The notes below the pieces were generated by a model. It saw only the letters and a program-made list of their open reading frames with translations, made no database searches and was not told the DNA's origin. Source: an uncultured Prevotella sp. (GTDB lineage: Bacteria; Bacteroidota; Bacteroidia; Bacteroidales; Bacteroidaceae). Taken from it: DNA of 64,000 bases. This document shows positions 1-8,476 of the stretch, one piece after another; the first letter of the stretch is position 1; the number at the start of each line of letters is the position of its first letter. Location: the NCBI GenBank assembly GCA_946540435.1, contig CAMNII010000009.1:1-64000 (forward strand). The letters run 5' to 3'. A program made the position numbers and the translations under genes.

Positions 1-34
1 AAGAGATTATCATTCCAAGAAAACCCTATCACCA

Positions 35-1345
35 ATGGACAACAAAAACAAACTGATTGAGCGTCGCTACCTGCTCACCTTCATCCTCATCACCACCCTC
101 TTTGCCCTCTGGGGCTTCGCCAACGACATCACCAACCCGATGGTGGCAGCCTTCCAGACCGTCATGGAGATCTCTGCCGCAAAAGCCTCACTCATCCAGT
201 TCGCCTTCTACGGCGGCTATGCCACGATGGCCATCCCCGCGGCACTCTTCATCCGTCGCTACAGCTACAAACGGGGCATCCTGCTCGGTCTGGCACTCTA
301 TGCCATCGGAGCATTCCTCTTCATTCCGGCTGCCGCCTACCAGCAGTTCTCATTCTTCTGCGTGTCACTCTACATCCTGACCTTCGGACTGGCATTCCTG
401 GAGACAACGGCAAACCCCTTCATCCTCTCACTGGGATCGAAGGAGACATCGACACGCCGACTGAACCTGGCACAGGCCTTCAACCCCATGGGCTCGCTCT
501 CCGGCATGGCCGTGGCATCGCTCATCGTGCTGCCGCAGCTATGGTCCGACCGCCGCGACGCCGCAGGACAGATCATCTTCTCCACCCTCTCCGAAGCCGA
601 GAAGGCCAACATCCGGCTCCACGACCTGGCCGTCATCCGCAACCCCTACGTTGCCATCGGCATCGTTGTGCTGTGCATGTTCGTAATCATCGCGCTGACC
701 AAGATGCCACAGCGGCAGAACGCCGAGAAGAAGCTCCACGTCAGGCATACCCTGCGACGGCTATGGACAAACAGCATCTACCGCGAAGGCGTCGTCGCAC
801 AGGTGTTCTACGTGGCAGCACAAATCATGGTATGGACCTTCATCATCCAGTATGCCGACAACCTCGGCATCAACAAGGCCACTGCACAGATGTATAACAT
901 CGTCGCCATGAGCCTGTTCCTTTGCAGCCGCTTCATCAGCACCTTCCTCATGCGCTACGTCAATACGCGGCGGTTGCTCTCCATCTTCGCCATCGGAGCC
1001 ACCATCTGCTCGCTGGGGGCAGTGACCTTCGTAGGCATGGCCGGACTCTATAGCCTGGTAGCCATCAGCTTCTTCATGTCGCTGATGTTCCCCACCATCT
1101 ATGGCATCGCCTTGGAGAATGTCGACGAAGACGACACGGCCCTCGGCGCAGCATTCCTCGTGATGGCCATCGTAGGCGGTGCACTCATGCCCCCACTGCA
1201 GGGAATGATCATCGACCAGGGAACTATCTTCGGACATCCCGCCGTCAACGTGTCCTACCTGCTGCCATGCCTCTGCTTCGTCATCGTCGGCCTCTATGGC
1301 TGGCACTCAGCACAGAAAGCCGCTCCGCTACAACAGCAGGCATAA
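35..1345 (+). CDS. fucP: FucP-type sugar:H+ symporter (MFS)
   Basis: Predicted inner-membrane sugar:proton symporter of the major facilitator superfamily, FucP branch, which imports L-fucose or related hexoses such as glucose and galactose. It has 436 residues, the normal family length, and about 12 hydrophobic segments starting near residue 12. The NDITNPMVAAFQ stretch after the first helix and ETTANPFILSLG near residue 123 are typical of this branch. The ATG at 35 gives a full-length N-terminus. Only 34 bases precede it, so its promoter or upstream operon partner lies outside the window. A terminator follows at 1474. The exact substrate cannot be told from sequence; the symbol marks the family, not proven fucose specificity. 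Confidence 0.85.
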   Translation: MDNKNKLIERRYLLTFILITTLFALWGFANDITNPMVAAFQTVMEISAAKASLIQFAFYGGYATMAIPAALFIRRYSYKRGILLGLALYAIGAFLFIPAAAYQQFSFFCVSLYILTFGLAFLETTANPFILSLGSKETSTRRLNLAQAFNPMGSLSGMAVASLIVLPQLWSDRRDAAGQIIFSTLSEAEKANIRLHDLAVIRNPYVAIGIVVLCMFVIIALTKMPQRQNAEKKLHVRHTLRRLWTNSIYREGVVAQVFYVAAQIMVWTFIIQYADNLGINKATAQMYNIVAMSLFLCSRFISTFLMRYVNTRRLLSIFAIGATICSLGAVTFVGMAGLYSLVAISFFMSLMFPTIYGIALENVDEDDTALGAAFLVMAIVGGALMPPLQGMIIDQGTIFGHPAVNVSYLLPCLCFVIVGLYGWHSAQKAAPLQQQA

Positions 1346-1473
1346 CGGCTCAGCGGATTTACCGCACCGCTGACTTATGGTTCACCAGGCTTCTCCTGCA
1401 CCCATCAGGCGGGCTCACTGGAGAGGGCTGGTAACCAAAAGTCACTATTCATCCTACAGAGGGGAAAACAAAA

Positions 1474-1505
1474 AGAGATGCCGTTCACGATGTGACGGCA
1501 TCTCT
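1474..1505. terminator. Bidirectional terminator between fucP-like gene and rplS
   Basis: Hairpin with arms AGAGATGCCGT and ACGGCATCTCT around a short loop. It is flanked by A-rich sequence on the left and T-rich sequence on the right, so it can end transcription of both convergent genes. Confidence 0.8.
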
Positions 1506-1528
1506 TGTTTTTTAAAAAGCCTTGAGAA

Positions 1529-1894
1529 TTAATCCTCAGCCTTGATAGGGCTTCTCTTCTCCCTGATACGGGCAGCCTTACCGGTGAGCTTGCGGAGGTA
1601 GTACAGCTTAGAGCGACGTACCTTACCATGCTTGTTGACTTCAATCGAATCGATGTTGGGCGACTCAATGGGGAAGATACGCTCTACACCCACGGTGCCG
1701 GACATCTTGCGAACGGTGAAACGCTTCTTGTCACCATGACCGGTAATCTTAATCACCACACCACGATAGAGCTGGATACGCTCCTTGGAACCCTCGATAA
1801 TCTTGTAGGCTACGGTGATGGTGTCACCCGACTTGAACTCGGGGAACTGCTTGCCTGTGGCAAATGCCTCTTCGGCAACTTTAATCAAATCCAT
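1529..1894 (-). CDS. rplS: 50S ribosomal protein L19
   Basis: Ribosomal protein L19, a 121-residue component of the large subunit at the interface with the 30S particle. Family signatures are [23 protein letters not shown] and the basic C-terminal [18 protein letters not shown]. The length is normal for Bacteroidetes. It lies 131 bases downstream of tRNA-Met on the same strand with no terminator seen between them, so it may share the tRNA promoter at 2144-2173. It ends at the bidirectional hairpin near 1490. Confidence 0.98.
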   Translation of the reverse strand: MDLIKVAEEAFATGKQFPEFKSGDTITVAYKIIEGSKERIQLYRGVVIKITGHGDKKRFTVRKMSGTVGVERIFPIESPNIDSIEVNKHGKVRRSKLYYLRKLTGKAARIREKRSPIKAED

Positions 1895-2025
1895 TGTTAC
1901 TTGACTTTTTGATGTTTAATGACCCGGACGCAACATGGCCAACGACTCTTCCGCTGCCAGCGGTTACGACGGGAGGCGCTTAAAATCCCTCACAAGGACT
2001 ACTTGCGAGGGAACTGAACGCTTTG

Positions 2026-2099
2026 TAGCGGGAGAGGGACCCGAACCCTCGACCTCCGGATTATGAATCCGACGCTCTAACCAACTGAGCTATCCCGCC
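2026..2099 (-). tRNA. tRNA-Met (anticodon CAU)
   Basis: A 74-base cloverleaf on the minus strand: acceptor GGCGGGA pairs with TCCCGCT (with a G-U first pair), then U8, A9, D-stem GCTC and anticodon loop TTCATAA reading CAU. The discriminator is A and no CCA is encoded. The anticodon stem lacks the three G-C pairs of initiators, so this is an elongator Met tRNA. An Ile tRNA with lysidine-modified CAU is the less likely alternative. Confidence 0.93.
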
Positions 2100-2143
2100 C
2101 TCCTGCTTCCCACGGGTTAACACCACGATGCGGAAAGCGGATG

Positions 2144-2173
2144 CAAAGGTAAGGAAAGTTTTTGAAAGAGCAA
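2144..2173 (-). promoter_or_regulatory. Bacteroidetes-type promoter for tRNA-Met and possibly rplS
   Basis: On the minus strand a -33 TTG (complement of 2171-2173) is followed after 19 bases by the -7 element TACCTTTG (complement of 2144-2151). Transcription would begin just upstream of the tRNA. Confidence 0.75.
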
Positions 2174-2214
2174 AATTTTTTTGCTTTTTTCTTTATCATT
2201 CATGGATTTTTTTG

Positions 2215-2222
2215 TATATTTG
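2215..2222 (+). promoter_or_regulatory. -7 element for the START-like gene
   Basis: TATATTTG fits the Bacteroidetes -7 consensus TAnnTTTG, 40 bases before the ATG at 2263. No clear -33 TTG lies at the right distance. It is divergent from the tRNA-Met promoter. Confidence 0.6.
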
Positions 2223-2262
2223 TACCCGAGAAACAGACTGAAACCGATAAAACCTGATTACT

Positions 2263-2661
2263 ATGGGAAAGAAACGGATTACCATTGAGCACCCGTTGCT
2301 CTCGAAATCGGAATCGATCATATGGAATGTTATCAGCACGCCAGAGGGACTGGCCAAATGGCTCGCTGACGAGGTAGACCAGGAAGGTAACACCCTCATA
2401 TTCACATGGGGACATACCTACAGCCATCACGAAATCAAACGCGCGGACATCACCAACTGCGTGCGGATGAAGTATATCCGGATGAAATGGCAGAACGACG
2501 ACGACCCTGAGGCCTACCTGGAGATGCGCATCCACCGCAGCGACCTCACCGGAACCTTCATCCTGGAAATCACCGACTTTGCCGCCGAGGACGACGTAGA
2601 CAGCCTTCACGACCTCTGGGACGACAACCTGAAACGGCTGCACCACAGCACAGGCCTCTGA
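2263..2661 (+). CDS. START-like (SRPBCC/AHSA1) domain protein
   Basis: A 132-residue soluble protein with the features of the START-like (SRPBCC) helix-grip fold. SIIWNVISTPEGLAKWLAD near residues 18-36 is the typical 'x-W-x-x-I-T-T-x-E-G-L-x-x-W' entry helix of AHSA1-type proteins. It is followed by beta strands and a C-terminal amphipathic helix (SLHDLWDDNLKRLHHSTG) that would close the cavity. No signal peptide is present, so it is cytoplasmic. Homologues are widespread single-copy Bacteroidetes proteins of unknown ligand. The gene stands alone behind its own -7 box. A 28-bp tandem array begins 48 bases after its stop. Confidence 0.8.
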   Translation: MGKKRITIEHPLLSKSESIIWNVISTPEGLAKWLADEVDQEGNTLIFTWGHTYSHHEIKRADITNCVRMKYIRMKWQNDDDPEAYLEMRIHRSDLTGTFILEITDFAAEDDVDSLHDLWDDNLKRLHHSTGL

Positions 2662-2708
2662 TGCTCCTCCCCCACCCTTTGCTGACGAGGGACGGCAATC
2701 CCTGTATC

Positions 2709-2814
2709 GGAAGCCACTCGACGGAGCAACGCCAGCGGGAGCAACACGACGGAGCAACACCAGCGGAAGCAACTCGACGGAGCAATACCAGCGGAAGCCA
2801 CTCGACGGAGCAAT
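2709..2814. repeat. 28-bp tandem repeat, about 3.5 copies
   Basis: Units starting CGACGGAGCAA and ending CAGCGGGAGCAACA or CAGCGGAAGCAACT lie at 2719-2746, 2747-2774 and 2775-2802. A partial unit follows to 2814, and a partial unit end precedes at 2709-2718. Units differ at only a few positions. The frames open across it are not convincing genes. Confidence 0.9.
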
Positions 2815-2910
2815 CCTTCCGACAACTCTTCAAACACGTAGATCTGAAGAGGATTGTTTTTTCTGCCGCACCGCCATAACGATGCTTGGCATCTGAATAA
2901 TAAACACAAA

Positions 2911-2946
2911 GAAATCCCCGCAGGAACCGGTTCCTGCGGGGATTTC
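2911..2946. terminator. 36-bp perfect palindrome, likely bidirectional terminator
   Basis: GAAATCCCCGCAGGAACC is followed immediately by its exact reverse complement, giving an 18-bp stem with essentially no loop. It sits between the convergent START-like gene and the end of the SusC/D operon. No long T run follows, so termination is inferred from position and stem strength. Confidence 0.7.
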
Positions 2947-2966
2947 TCGTATTGAGAGTCGGGTCG

Positions 2967-3140
2967 TTAGTCCCAGACCGACGATTTGGCAAGTCCATCG
3001 GCATCGGCATCGCCGTCACCTCCGGGTACGAGCACGTCGTCGTTATCGGAACCACCATCTACAGAGATACTGATCAGGAGTTGCTCCTCTTCCACGTCAA
3101 GTGACTTGAGCATGGGTGTGACATAGGTTTTCTTTGTCAT
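2967..3140 (-). CDS. Small acidic peptide, 57 aa, last gene of the SusC/D operon
   Basis: A 57-residue open frame beginning MTKKTYVTPMLKSLDVEEEQ, with the middle LLISISVDGGSDNDD and the tail GDGDADADGLAKSSVWD. A strong AGGAGG ribosome-binding site lies just upstream of the ATG. It starts 15 bases after the preceding secreted-protein gene. The form 'KKxYxxPxxxxxxxxxxxxLL' followed by a glycine/aspartate-rich tail is shared with many short uncharacterised Prevotella and Bacteroides proteins. There is no signal peptide or cysteine. The function is unknown; a secreted or modified peptide, or a regulator of the operon product, is possible. Confidence 0.7.
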   Translation of the reverse strand: MTKKTYVTPMLKSLDVEEEQLLISISVDGGSDNDDVLVPGGDGDADADGLAKSSVWD

Positions 3141-3155
3141 TGTCGGGTCCTCCTA

Positions 3156-6100
3156 TTATTTAATGACAACTTTCTTTCCGTTGACAACATAGACGCCCTT
3201 GTTCATCTGAGCAGGAGCGATAGCCTTGCCGTCGATGGTGTAGACTGACTGGATGGTCTCAACGGTTCCGTCGGTGAGCACGATGCCGGTGAAGTCTCCA
3301 TCAACAGAGAACCACTTCGACAGCACATCACCAGGATTGTCGATGTCATCGTCGCCCACGGGCAGGTGCTCGCGGACATCCTTGAAGTAAGCACGCATAC
3401 CCTTCAGCTCGGTACCGGCGGCATTGTTCATCAGCTTGTTACCGGCAGCAACGAAGAGGTCGTACTTCGAAGGAGCAGCAGGCTCATAGATACCGACGAA
3501 GTTCAGTTCGGAACCATCGTCGACGGCTTCTGCCTTGGCAGCAGTAGTGCTGACGTTGACTCCTTCGATGACGGCGGGCTCATCGGCAGTGAATGCCTTG
3601 GTGGGCCAGAGCAGGTAAGGCTTTCCAGCCTCAACGCCGGTGGTGATGGAGGTGAACTGCAGCACGTCGCCTTCCTCGCCAGTGAGTCCGGCCACCTTTG
3701 CACCTTCACCGAATACCTCGGCAAGCTGTTCGGCTGTCATGTTGAACGGCAGGCAGAGGGTGTTCCACGTGTCAGCCACAACAGAACGGCGGAGCGTTAC
3801 GGTGGTGTTGTCGTAGTTATTCAGGTTCTGACCCTTGAAGGTCTCCAGGAAGTCATAGTGGGCATTGAGCACGGGATGTGCCTTTTCGCCGAACTGCTGG
3901 TGCCAGACGTTGTCGCTGAGGGCAGCAAGCAGCGTACCATCGGAGATTTCCACCTCGGTGATGGCATTAATGCCACCCGCTGTTGAGTTCACATCGTAGC
4001 TGGTACCATTGAACTGGATATTGTTACCACGTCCGAAGGACTCGCCATTCTCCACGGTTCCTGCATTGTAGACGTTGTGCATCTCGGCATTGTTACCGAA
4101 CCAGCCAGAGAGGCCGCCGGCTTCCCATCCACTCTTGATGGCACCGGTGTTATAGACATTGGTGAGGATGATCTTCACTTCGCCGACATAGTTGCAGCCA
4201 ATGATAGCACCTGCATTCTGGTTGGCAGTGGTGACAGGAGCTTCGTTTCCGCAGTTGTCGATGGTGATCTGTCCGTTACCGTTGCGCACGGCACCGATGA
4301 AGGCTGCCGTGGCCTGCGAGCCCTTGAAGGAGCAGGAGGCATCGAAGGTGAGGTTGCGGATGGCAGCGCCGACGGTGGCAGCATTGACGAAGCCTACGCT
4401 CTGGCGGTCGAAGTCCATGGTGAGGTTCTTGACCACATGGAACTGTCCGTCGATGACACCATTGAAGCGTTTGCCATCGCTGTCGGCACCGATACCCTCA
4501 TAGGCCACACCGGCCATGTCGAGGTCGTTGGCCAGCAGCACCTTCACAGCAGTGTTGTCCTTTGACATTGCTGCTACCCAGACGAGCTGGTTGGGCTCAC
4601 CGACTTCGAAGAAGCCGTCGCCGTTGGCAGTCATGAATGCGGGGTCATAGGCTCCGCAGGCTGTGCAGAAGCCATCGACGAAGTTGTGAGGATCCTGTGT
4701 TGCACCGGGGGTATTGCTATAGGTAATGGTAGAGCCGGGCTTGGCATCGCCGCCACAGGTGAGCTCACCATTGGCATAGACTTTTGTCTCGTCGGCTCCG
4801 AAGGGAACGGGATGATCGTCGCCGGGCAGGGCCTGATGCCAGGTGCCGCCGTCGACCTTACCATTGAGCAGGAAGGCCAGCTCACCATTCTGCAACTGCT
4901 CCGTGGTGAAGGCAGTACCCTGCTTGCCCTCTATCTGATAGACATTCTCGCCCTGCACCTCGGTTTTACGCCAGAGGGCTTCACCATTGACATCGGTAGC
5001 GGTGCTGTAGCAGTTCTTAATGGTAGAGGCATTGCTGCCCATCCATGCGCAGATACCTGCATTCTCATGGCTACCGGTAATCTTACCGGTGTTGTAGCAG
5101 TCGATGATGGCTACCTTACGCTCTGAGCAGCCGATGATACCGGCAGCATTCTGCGCCGTACCTTTGATATCAGCTTCATTACCACAGTTGCGCACGATGA
5201 CGCCGTCGCCCCATACATGTCCGAGGATACCTGCCGTGAAGGCAGCGCCCTGAATGTTACACGACTTGTCGATGATGACGTTCTCGATGATAGCCGGTCC
5301 TACAGCCTGTCCGAAGAGGGCCTGGTTGTTATATCCGGCAGTTGTGGTGAGGTTGAGGATACGATGTCCCTGTCCGTCGAAATGACCTTTGAAGTCGTGG
5401 GCATCCTGTCCGATGGGGGTATAGCCCGTGACACCACTCATGTCGATATCGGCAGTGAGCTTGCCGTTGGCAGCGCCGTTCACGCGGTTGACGGTATAGG
5501 CAAACCAGGTCAGTGCTCCGCTGTTGGCAATCTCATAGAAACCTTCGGCATCGGGGGTCAGGAAGTCTGCCTGATACTCGCCGCACACGGTGCAGAAACC
5601 ATCGGCGAAGTTATGGGCGTCACGGGTAGAGCCTTCGTGGTTGGAATAGGTAACCGTACCCTTTGCGTCGCCATTGCATTTCAGTTCGCCATTGGCATAG
5701 ACCTTGCCGTGGCCGGCACGGAAGTTAGGATAGACATCGTTCTCGCCCTCGAGGTTCTGCAACCATACACCGGCATCAGCATTGCCGTTGAGCTGGAAGG
5801 CGAACTTGCCGGAAGCCATGTCGTCGTTGTTGATGACGGTGGCACCCTGCTTGTCGTTGATGCTGTAGATATTCTCCCATTTCTCCAGTCCGCTGTTGTT
5901 ACGATAGAGATAGTTGTCGCCATCGCCACCGGCTTCAATCTGTCCGGAGTTCCAGAAGTTAGAGACACGTACGCTACCGTGACCGCCGAACCATCCGGTG
6001 ATGATGGCGCTCTCGTTACCGGCCTTGATGTTGCCGGTGTTGTAGCAGTTGACGATTTCCGTTGCGGGACCGCCGTTCATGACGACACCGATGATGGCAC

Positions 6101-6572
6101 AGCAATTGGCGCCGGTGCCCTCAACACGTCCCTCATGTCCGACATTCTCCAGCTTCACCCAGCCGGCACCGTCGGAGCGACCGATGATACCACCGACCTT
6201 GCTGGTTCCCTTGATGACGTTGTGAGGACCGGCAATGAGGTTCTTGATGACGACACCGCCATCAACGACACCGAAGATACCAGCGTTCTCACCACCTTCA
6301 TAGACCAGGTTATCGATGACGTGTCCCTGTCCGTCGAAGGTACCCACATAACGCTTGTCGGTGGTACCGATGGTGGTCCATGCGACACCCGTCATGTCTA
6401 TATCGGCTGTCAGAACGGCATTGGCACCGTTCTCGCCTCCATTCACGATACTTGCAAACTCGACAAGTTCTGCAGCAGTACCAATCTGGTATACCTCGCC
6501 GACCTTGTCAAGAGCCCACAGGTTGCTCGTTCCAAGTATCATGGCCACGAGCATGAAGATATTCTTTTTCAT
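3156..6572 (-). CDS. Large secreted protein with three GLUG-like repeat domains
   Basis: A 1138-residue protein with a signal peptide (MKKNIFMLVAMILGTSNLWA). It contains three homologous blocks of about 300 residues, each built from motifs such as LTADIDMSGV, FDGQGHxIxNL and GIIGxxxxGxVxxxNCxNxGxI, which resemble GLUG-type repeats forming a right-handed beta-helix. The first two blocks end in DGFCTVCG (near 327) and DGFCTACG (near 634), CxxC motifs that may bind metal or form disulfides. A C-terminal region from about residue 920 ends SVYTIDGKAIAPAQMNKGVYVVNGKKVVIK-like, a tail common on exported Bacteroidetes proteins. It is the penultimate gene of the SusC/D operon and is probably surface-exposed, as a glycan binder or adhesin. 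No catalytic site was recognised. Confidence 0.8.
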   Translation of the reverse strand: MKKNIFMLVAMILGTSNLWALDKVGEVYQIGTAAELVEFASIVNGGENGANAVLTADIDMTGVAWTTIGTTDKRYVGTFDGQGHVIDNLVYEGGENAGIFGVVDGGVVIKNLIAGPHNVIKGTSKVGGIIGRSDGAGWVKLENVGHEGRVEGTGANCCAIIGVVMNGGPATEIVNCYNTGNIKAGNESAIITGWFGGHGSVRVSNFWNSGQIEAGGDGDNYLYRNNSGLEKWENIYSINDKQGATVINNDDMASGKFAFQLNGNADAGVWLQNLEGENDVYPNFRAGHGKVYANGELKCNGDAKGTVTYSNHEGSTRDAHNFADGFCTVCGEYQADFLTPDAEGFYEIANSGALTWFAYTVNRVNGAANGKLTADIDMSGVTGYTPIGQDAHDFKGHFDGQGHRILNLTTTAGYNNQALFGQAVGPAIIENVIIDKSCNIQGAAFTAGILGHVWGDGVIVRNCGNEADIKGTAQNAAGIIGCSERKVAIIDCYNTGKITGSHENAGICAWMGSNASTIKNCYSTATDVNGEALWRKTEVQGENVYQIEGKQGTAFTTEQLQNGELAFLLNGKVDGGTWHQALPGDDHPVPFGADETKVYANGELTCGGDAKPGSTITYSNTPGATQDPHNFVDGFCTACGAYDPAFMTANGDGFFEVGEPNQLVWVAAMSKDNTAVKVLLANDLDMAGVAYEGIGADSDGKRFNGVIDGQFHVVKNLTMDFDRQSVGFVNAATVGAAIRNLTFDASCSFKGSQATAAFIGAVRNGNGQITIDNCGNEAPVTTANQNAGAIIGCNYVGEVKIILTNVYNTGAIKSGWEAGGLSGWFGNNAEMHNVYNAGTVENGESFGRGNNIQFNGTSYDVNSTAGGINAITEVEISDGTLLAALSDNVWHQQFGEKAHPVLNAHYDFLETFKGQNLNNYDNTTVTLRRSVVADTWNTLCLPFNMTAEQLAEVFGEGAKVAGLTGEEGDVLQFTSITTGVEAGKPYLLWPTKAFTADEPAVIEGVNVSTTAAKAEAVDDGSELNFVGIYEPAAPSKYDLFVAAGNKLMNNAAGTELKGMRAYFKDVREHLPVGDDDIDNPGDVLSKWFSVDGDFTGIVLTDGTVETIQSVYTIDGKAIAPAQMNKGVYVVNGKKVVIK

Positions 6573-6622
6573 TCCTTTATTATATTAATTAATGTATCAC
6601 TTCTGTTTTCTAAGCCGCATTG

Positions 6623-7078
6623 CTATTCCACATAGTGAACGGTAGCCTGAACGGTGCTGCCGTCAGCATCCAGAGCAGTGGGCTGACTGGCATCGATGGG
6701 TTTGCCGGTGATGTTGATAAAGAAGTCGCAGCCGACGATACCGTTCAGTCCGGCCTTCTCCACATAGGCAGCGAGCTGGCTATAGGGAATATCCATAGAG
6801 ATGACATGCAGGTCACCGGTCTTGGTACTGTTGCTGAGCGTTTCGACAATATCATTCTCTGCATTCGAGAAGGTGACCTGATAGGTGGCATTCTCAACGT
6901 CGATCCAACGAAGGACGAGGGTCTGCACCTCATCAGTGGTGACATTCACGTCATATTCTTCTGCCTCAACAAACATGCTCTTCGGAGCAGGCACGCCGGC
7001 ACCTTCCTCGTCGACGCAGGAGCAGAGTCCGGCGGCAATCAGCAGTACGGCAGCAAAGATATTAAATAATTTCTTCAT
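6623..7078 (-). CDS. SusE-like lipoprotein, single Ig-like domain
   Basis: A 151-residue lipoprotein. The signal sequence MKKLFNIFAAVLLIAAGLCSC puts the lipid-anchored cysteine at residue 21, and acidic residues follow it (CVDEE), which fits export to the cell surface in Bacteroidetes. The rest is a beta-rich domain with the pattern VxTLVLRWIDVENATYQVTFSNAEND, typical of the N-terminal Ig-like domain of SusE-type proteins. It lies between the SusE-like gene and the large repeat protein and is co-oriented with both. It probably helps glycan capture on the outer membrane next to SusD. The ligand is unknown. Confidence 0.7.
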   Translation of the reverse strand: MKKLFNIFAAVLLIAAGLCSCVDEEGAGVPAPKSMFVEAEEYDVNVTTDEVQTLVLRWIDVENATYQVTFSNAENDIVETLSNSTKTGDLHVISMDIPYSQLAAYVEKAGLNGIVGCDFFINITGKPIDASQPTALDADGSTVQATVHYVE

Positions 7079-7215
7079 GATTGCAATTTTTATTTTTTTC
7101 TTTCTATGAGAACATATTACTTACAGATTTGGTCTCGGAAAGAAATTACCAGAAGCAAAACCGTAATCGACTGATAATGAAGGCGGCATTTCTGATAATT
7201 CCTTTCCTTTCCCAA

Positions 7216-8397
7216 TTATTCTGTGACAGGCTCGAACGTGGTGTGCGGGTCGTCGGCAAGGAGATATACCGTGAGCGTATAGATGCCGGAAGTCCTTACT
7301 AACCACTTGTTGTCGCCGCCGTCGCCCTGAAGGCGTGGGCCACTGAAGCCACGCTCGGTGGCAGGGTCGGCATTAGCATAGGGAGCAAAGAGGAATGGAT
7401 CGCCCCAACCACTGCCAAGTCCAATCTTGAACTCTCCGGGTGAGTCGTCCTTGATGGCCTTTGCATCTTCCACATTATAGAACTGGCCCGTCCACGCCCA
7501 GATGTATGGATCGCGGGCACCGCCAATCATCGTCATCCTGCCTTCGGGCGTGTCGGTGTTCCAGCCAACAGAAGTACCCATACCGACAATCCACATCTTG
7601 TCGTTTGGAAGCGGGATGATGTCGAGCAGACGGCAGTCATAGTATTCATCGTTGGTGTCGACAATGACAGTGCGAGAGCCAATCTCGTCGCAGGTGAACT
7701 CGGTGTAGTCACCCGAGGTGACATAGACCATCTTCTCGCCCTTGTCGTCGGTCAGGTCAGCGCCGTAGACAGGATAGTCGTTAGCGGTCGTCTCGATGTG
7801 GTAGGTGCAGGGATAGATGTCGAAGGTGGCCTGATAGACACCCGTTCCGCGTTCTTTCTGAGTAAGGGTCTGCTTGGTGACTTCGCCGGTGACTTCATCC
7901 GTCATGACGAAGAAGATGTTTTCGGGGAACCGCTCGTAGCCGGTAGCAGCAAACTCTACAGTGGAAATGGCTGGCAAAACGTAGTGGTTCTCATTCTGCA
8001 CGTTGGCAAGCAACTGTGCGGTGACGAGAATACGGTCGCCAGCAGCGGTCCAACGTCCGATGATGTTGTTCAGCTGCTCGTTGGTGAGCGAAAACTCCCG
8101 CTTACCTTCTTCCACTTCGTAGATGCTGGTGATGTAGCGTTCTTTGTTGGCTGATGCATAGAAGCGGATGCCGTAGCTTACCTTGTCATCCTTGCTGTAG
8201 GGAGATGCCTGGGCGTCCCACGTGAAGGTGATGGCCGTCTCCTGAGCCTTCCCCTGGTCGCAGATGAGTTCGTCGACGGATGCCTTGACATGCATCTGGT
8301 CGGGCTGCTTGTCGAGCTTGTAGAACTCCGGATCTTCGTTGCAGGCGGCAAAAAGACCAAGAAGACCCAGCAGCATGAATATTTTATTAATCTTCAT
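7216..8397 (-). CDS. susE: SusE/SusF-like outer-membrane lipoprotein
   Basis: A 393-residue surface lipoprotein. The signal MKINKIFMLLGLLGLFAAC anchors at Cys19, followed by NEDPE. An N-terminal Ig-like domain (ITFTWDAQASPYSKDDKVSYGIRFY) precedes a middle domain and a C-terminal module (DKMWIVGMGTSVGWNTDTPEGRM and an aromatic-rich end) that resembles the starch-binding modules of SusE and SusF. It follows susD by 79 bases in the same direction. The role is non-catalytic binding of the glycan imported by the SusC/SusD pair. The symbol marks family resemblance; the ligand is not known to be starch. Confidence 0.8.
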   Translation of the reverse strand: MKINKIFMLLGLLGLFAACNEDPEFYKLDKQPDQMHVKASVDELICDQGKAQETAITFTWDAQASPYSKDDKVSYGIRFYASANKERYITSIYEVEEGKREFSLTNEQLNNIIGRWTAAGDRILVTAQLLANVQNENHYVLPAISTVEFAATGYERFPENIFFVMTDEVTGEVTKQTLTQKERGTGVYQATFDIYPCTYHIETTANDYPVYGADLTDDKGEKMVYVTSGDYTEFTCDEIGSRTVIVDTNDEYYDCRLLDIIPLPNDKMWIVGMGTSVGWNTDTPEGRMTMIGGARDPYIWAWTGQFYNVEDAKAIKDDSPGEFKIGLGSGWGDPFLFAPYANADPATERGFSGPRLQGDGGDNKWLVRTSGIYTLTVYLLADDPHTTFEPVTE

Positions 8398-8476
8398 AAT
8401 GATTTACTTTTTTTCTTGACAAGTTGTTGTCTTGTCTTCCTGTTTACTCGTTAATATGTCAACATTTATATTTGAA

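Noticed and set aside
2661..2879. 72-codon plus-strand and overlapping minus-strand frames across the 28-bp repeats
   Set aside because: They only translate the tandem repeat, and the 28-bp period shifts frame; no ribosome-binding site or promoter.
5217..6635. 472-codon plus-strand frame opposite the large repeat protein
   Set aside because: Its repetitive composition mirrors the repeats of the real gene on the minus strand; the minus strand has the signal peptide and domains.
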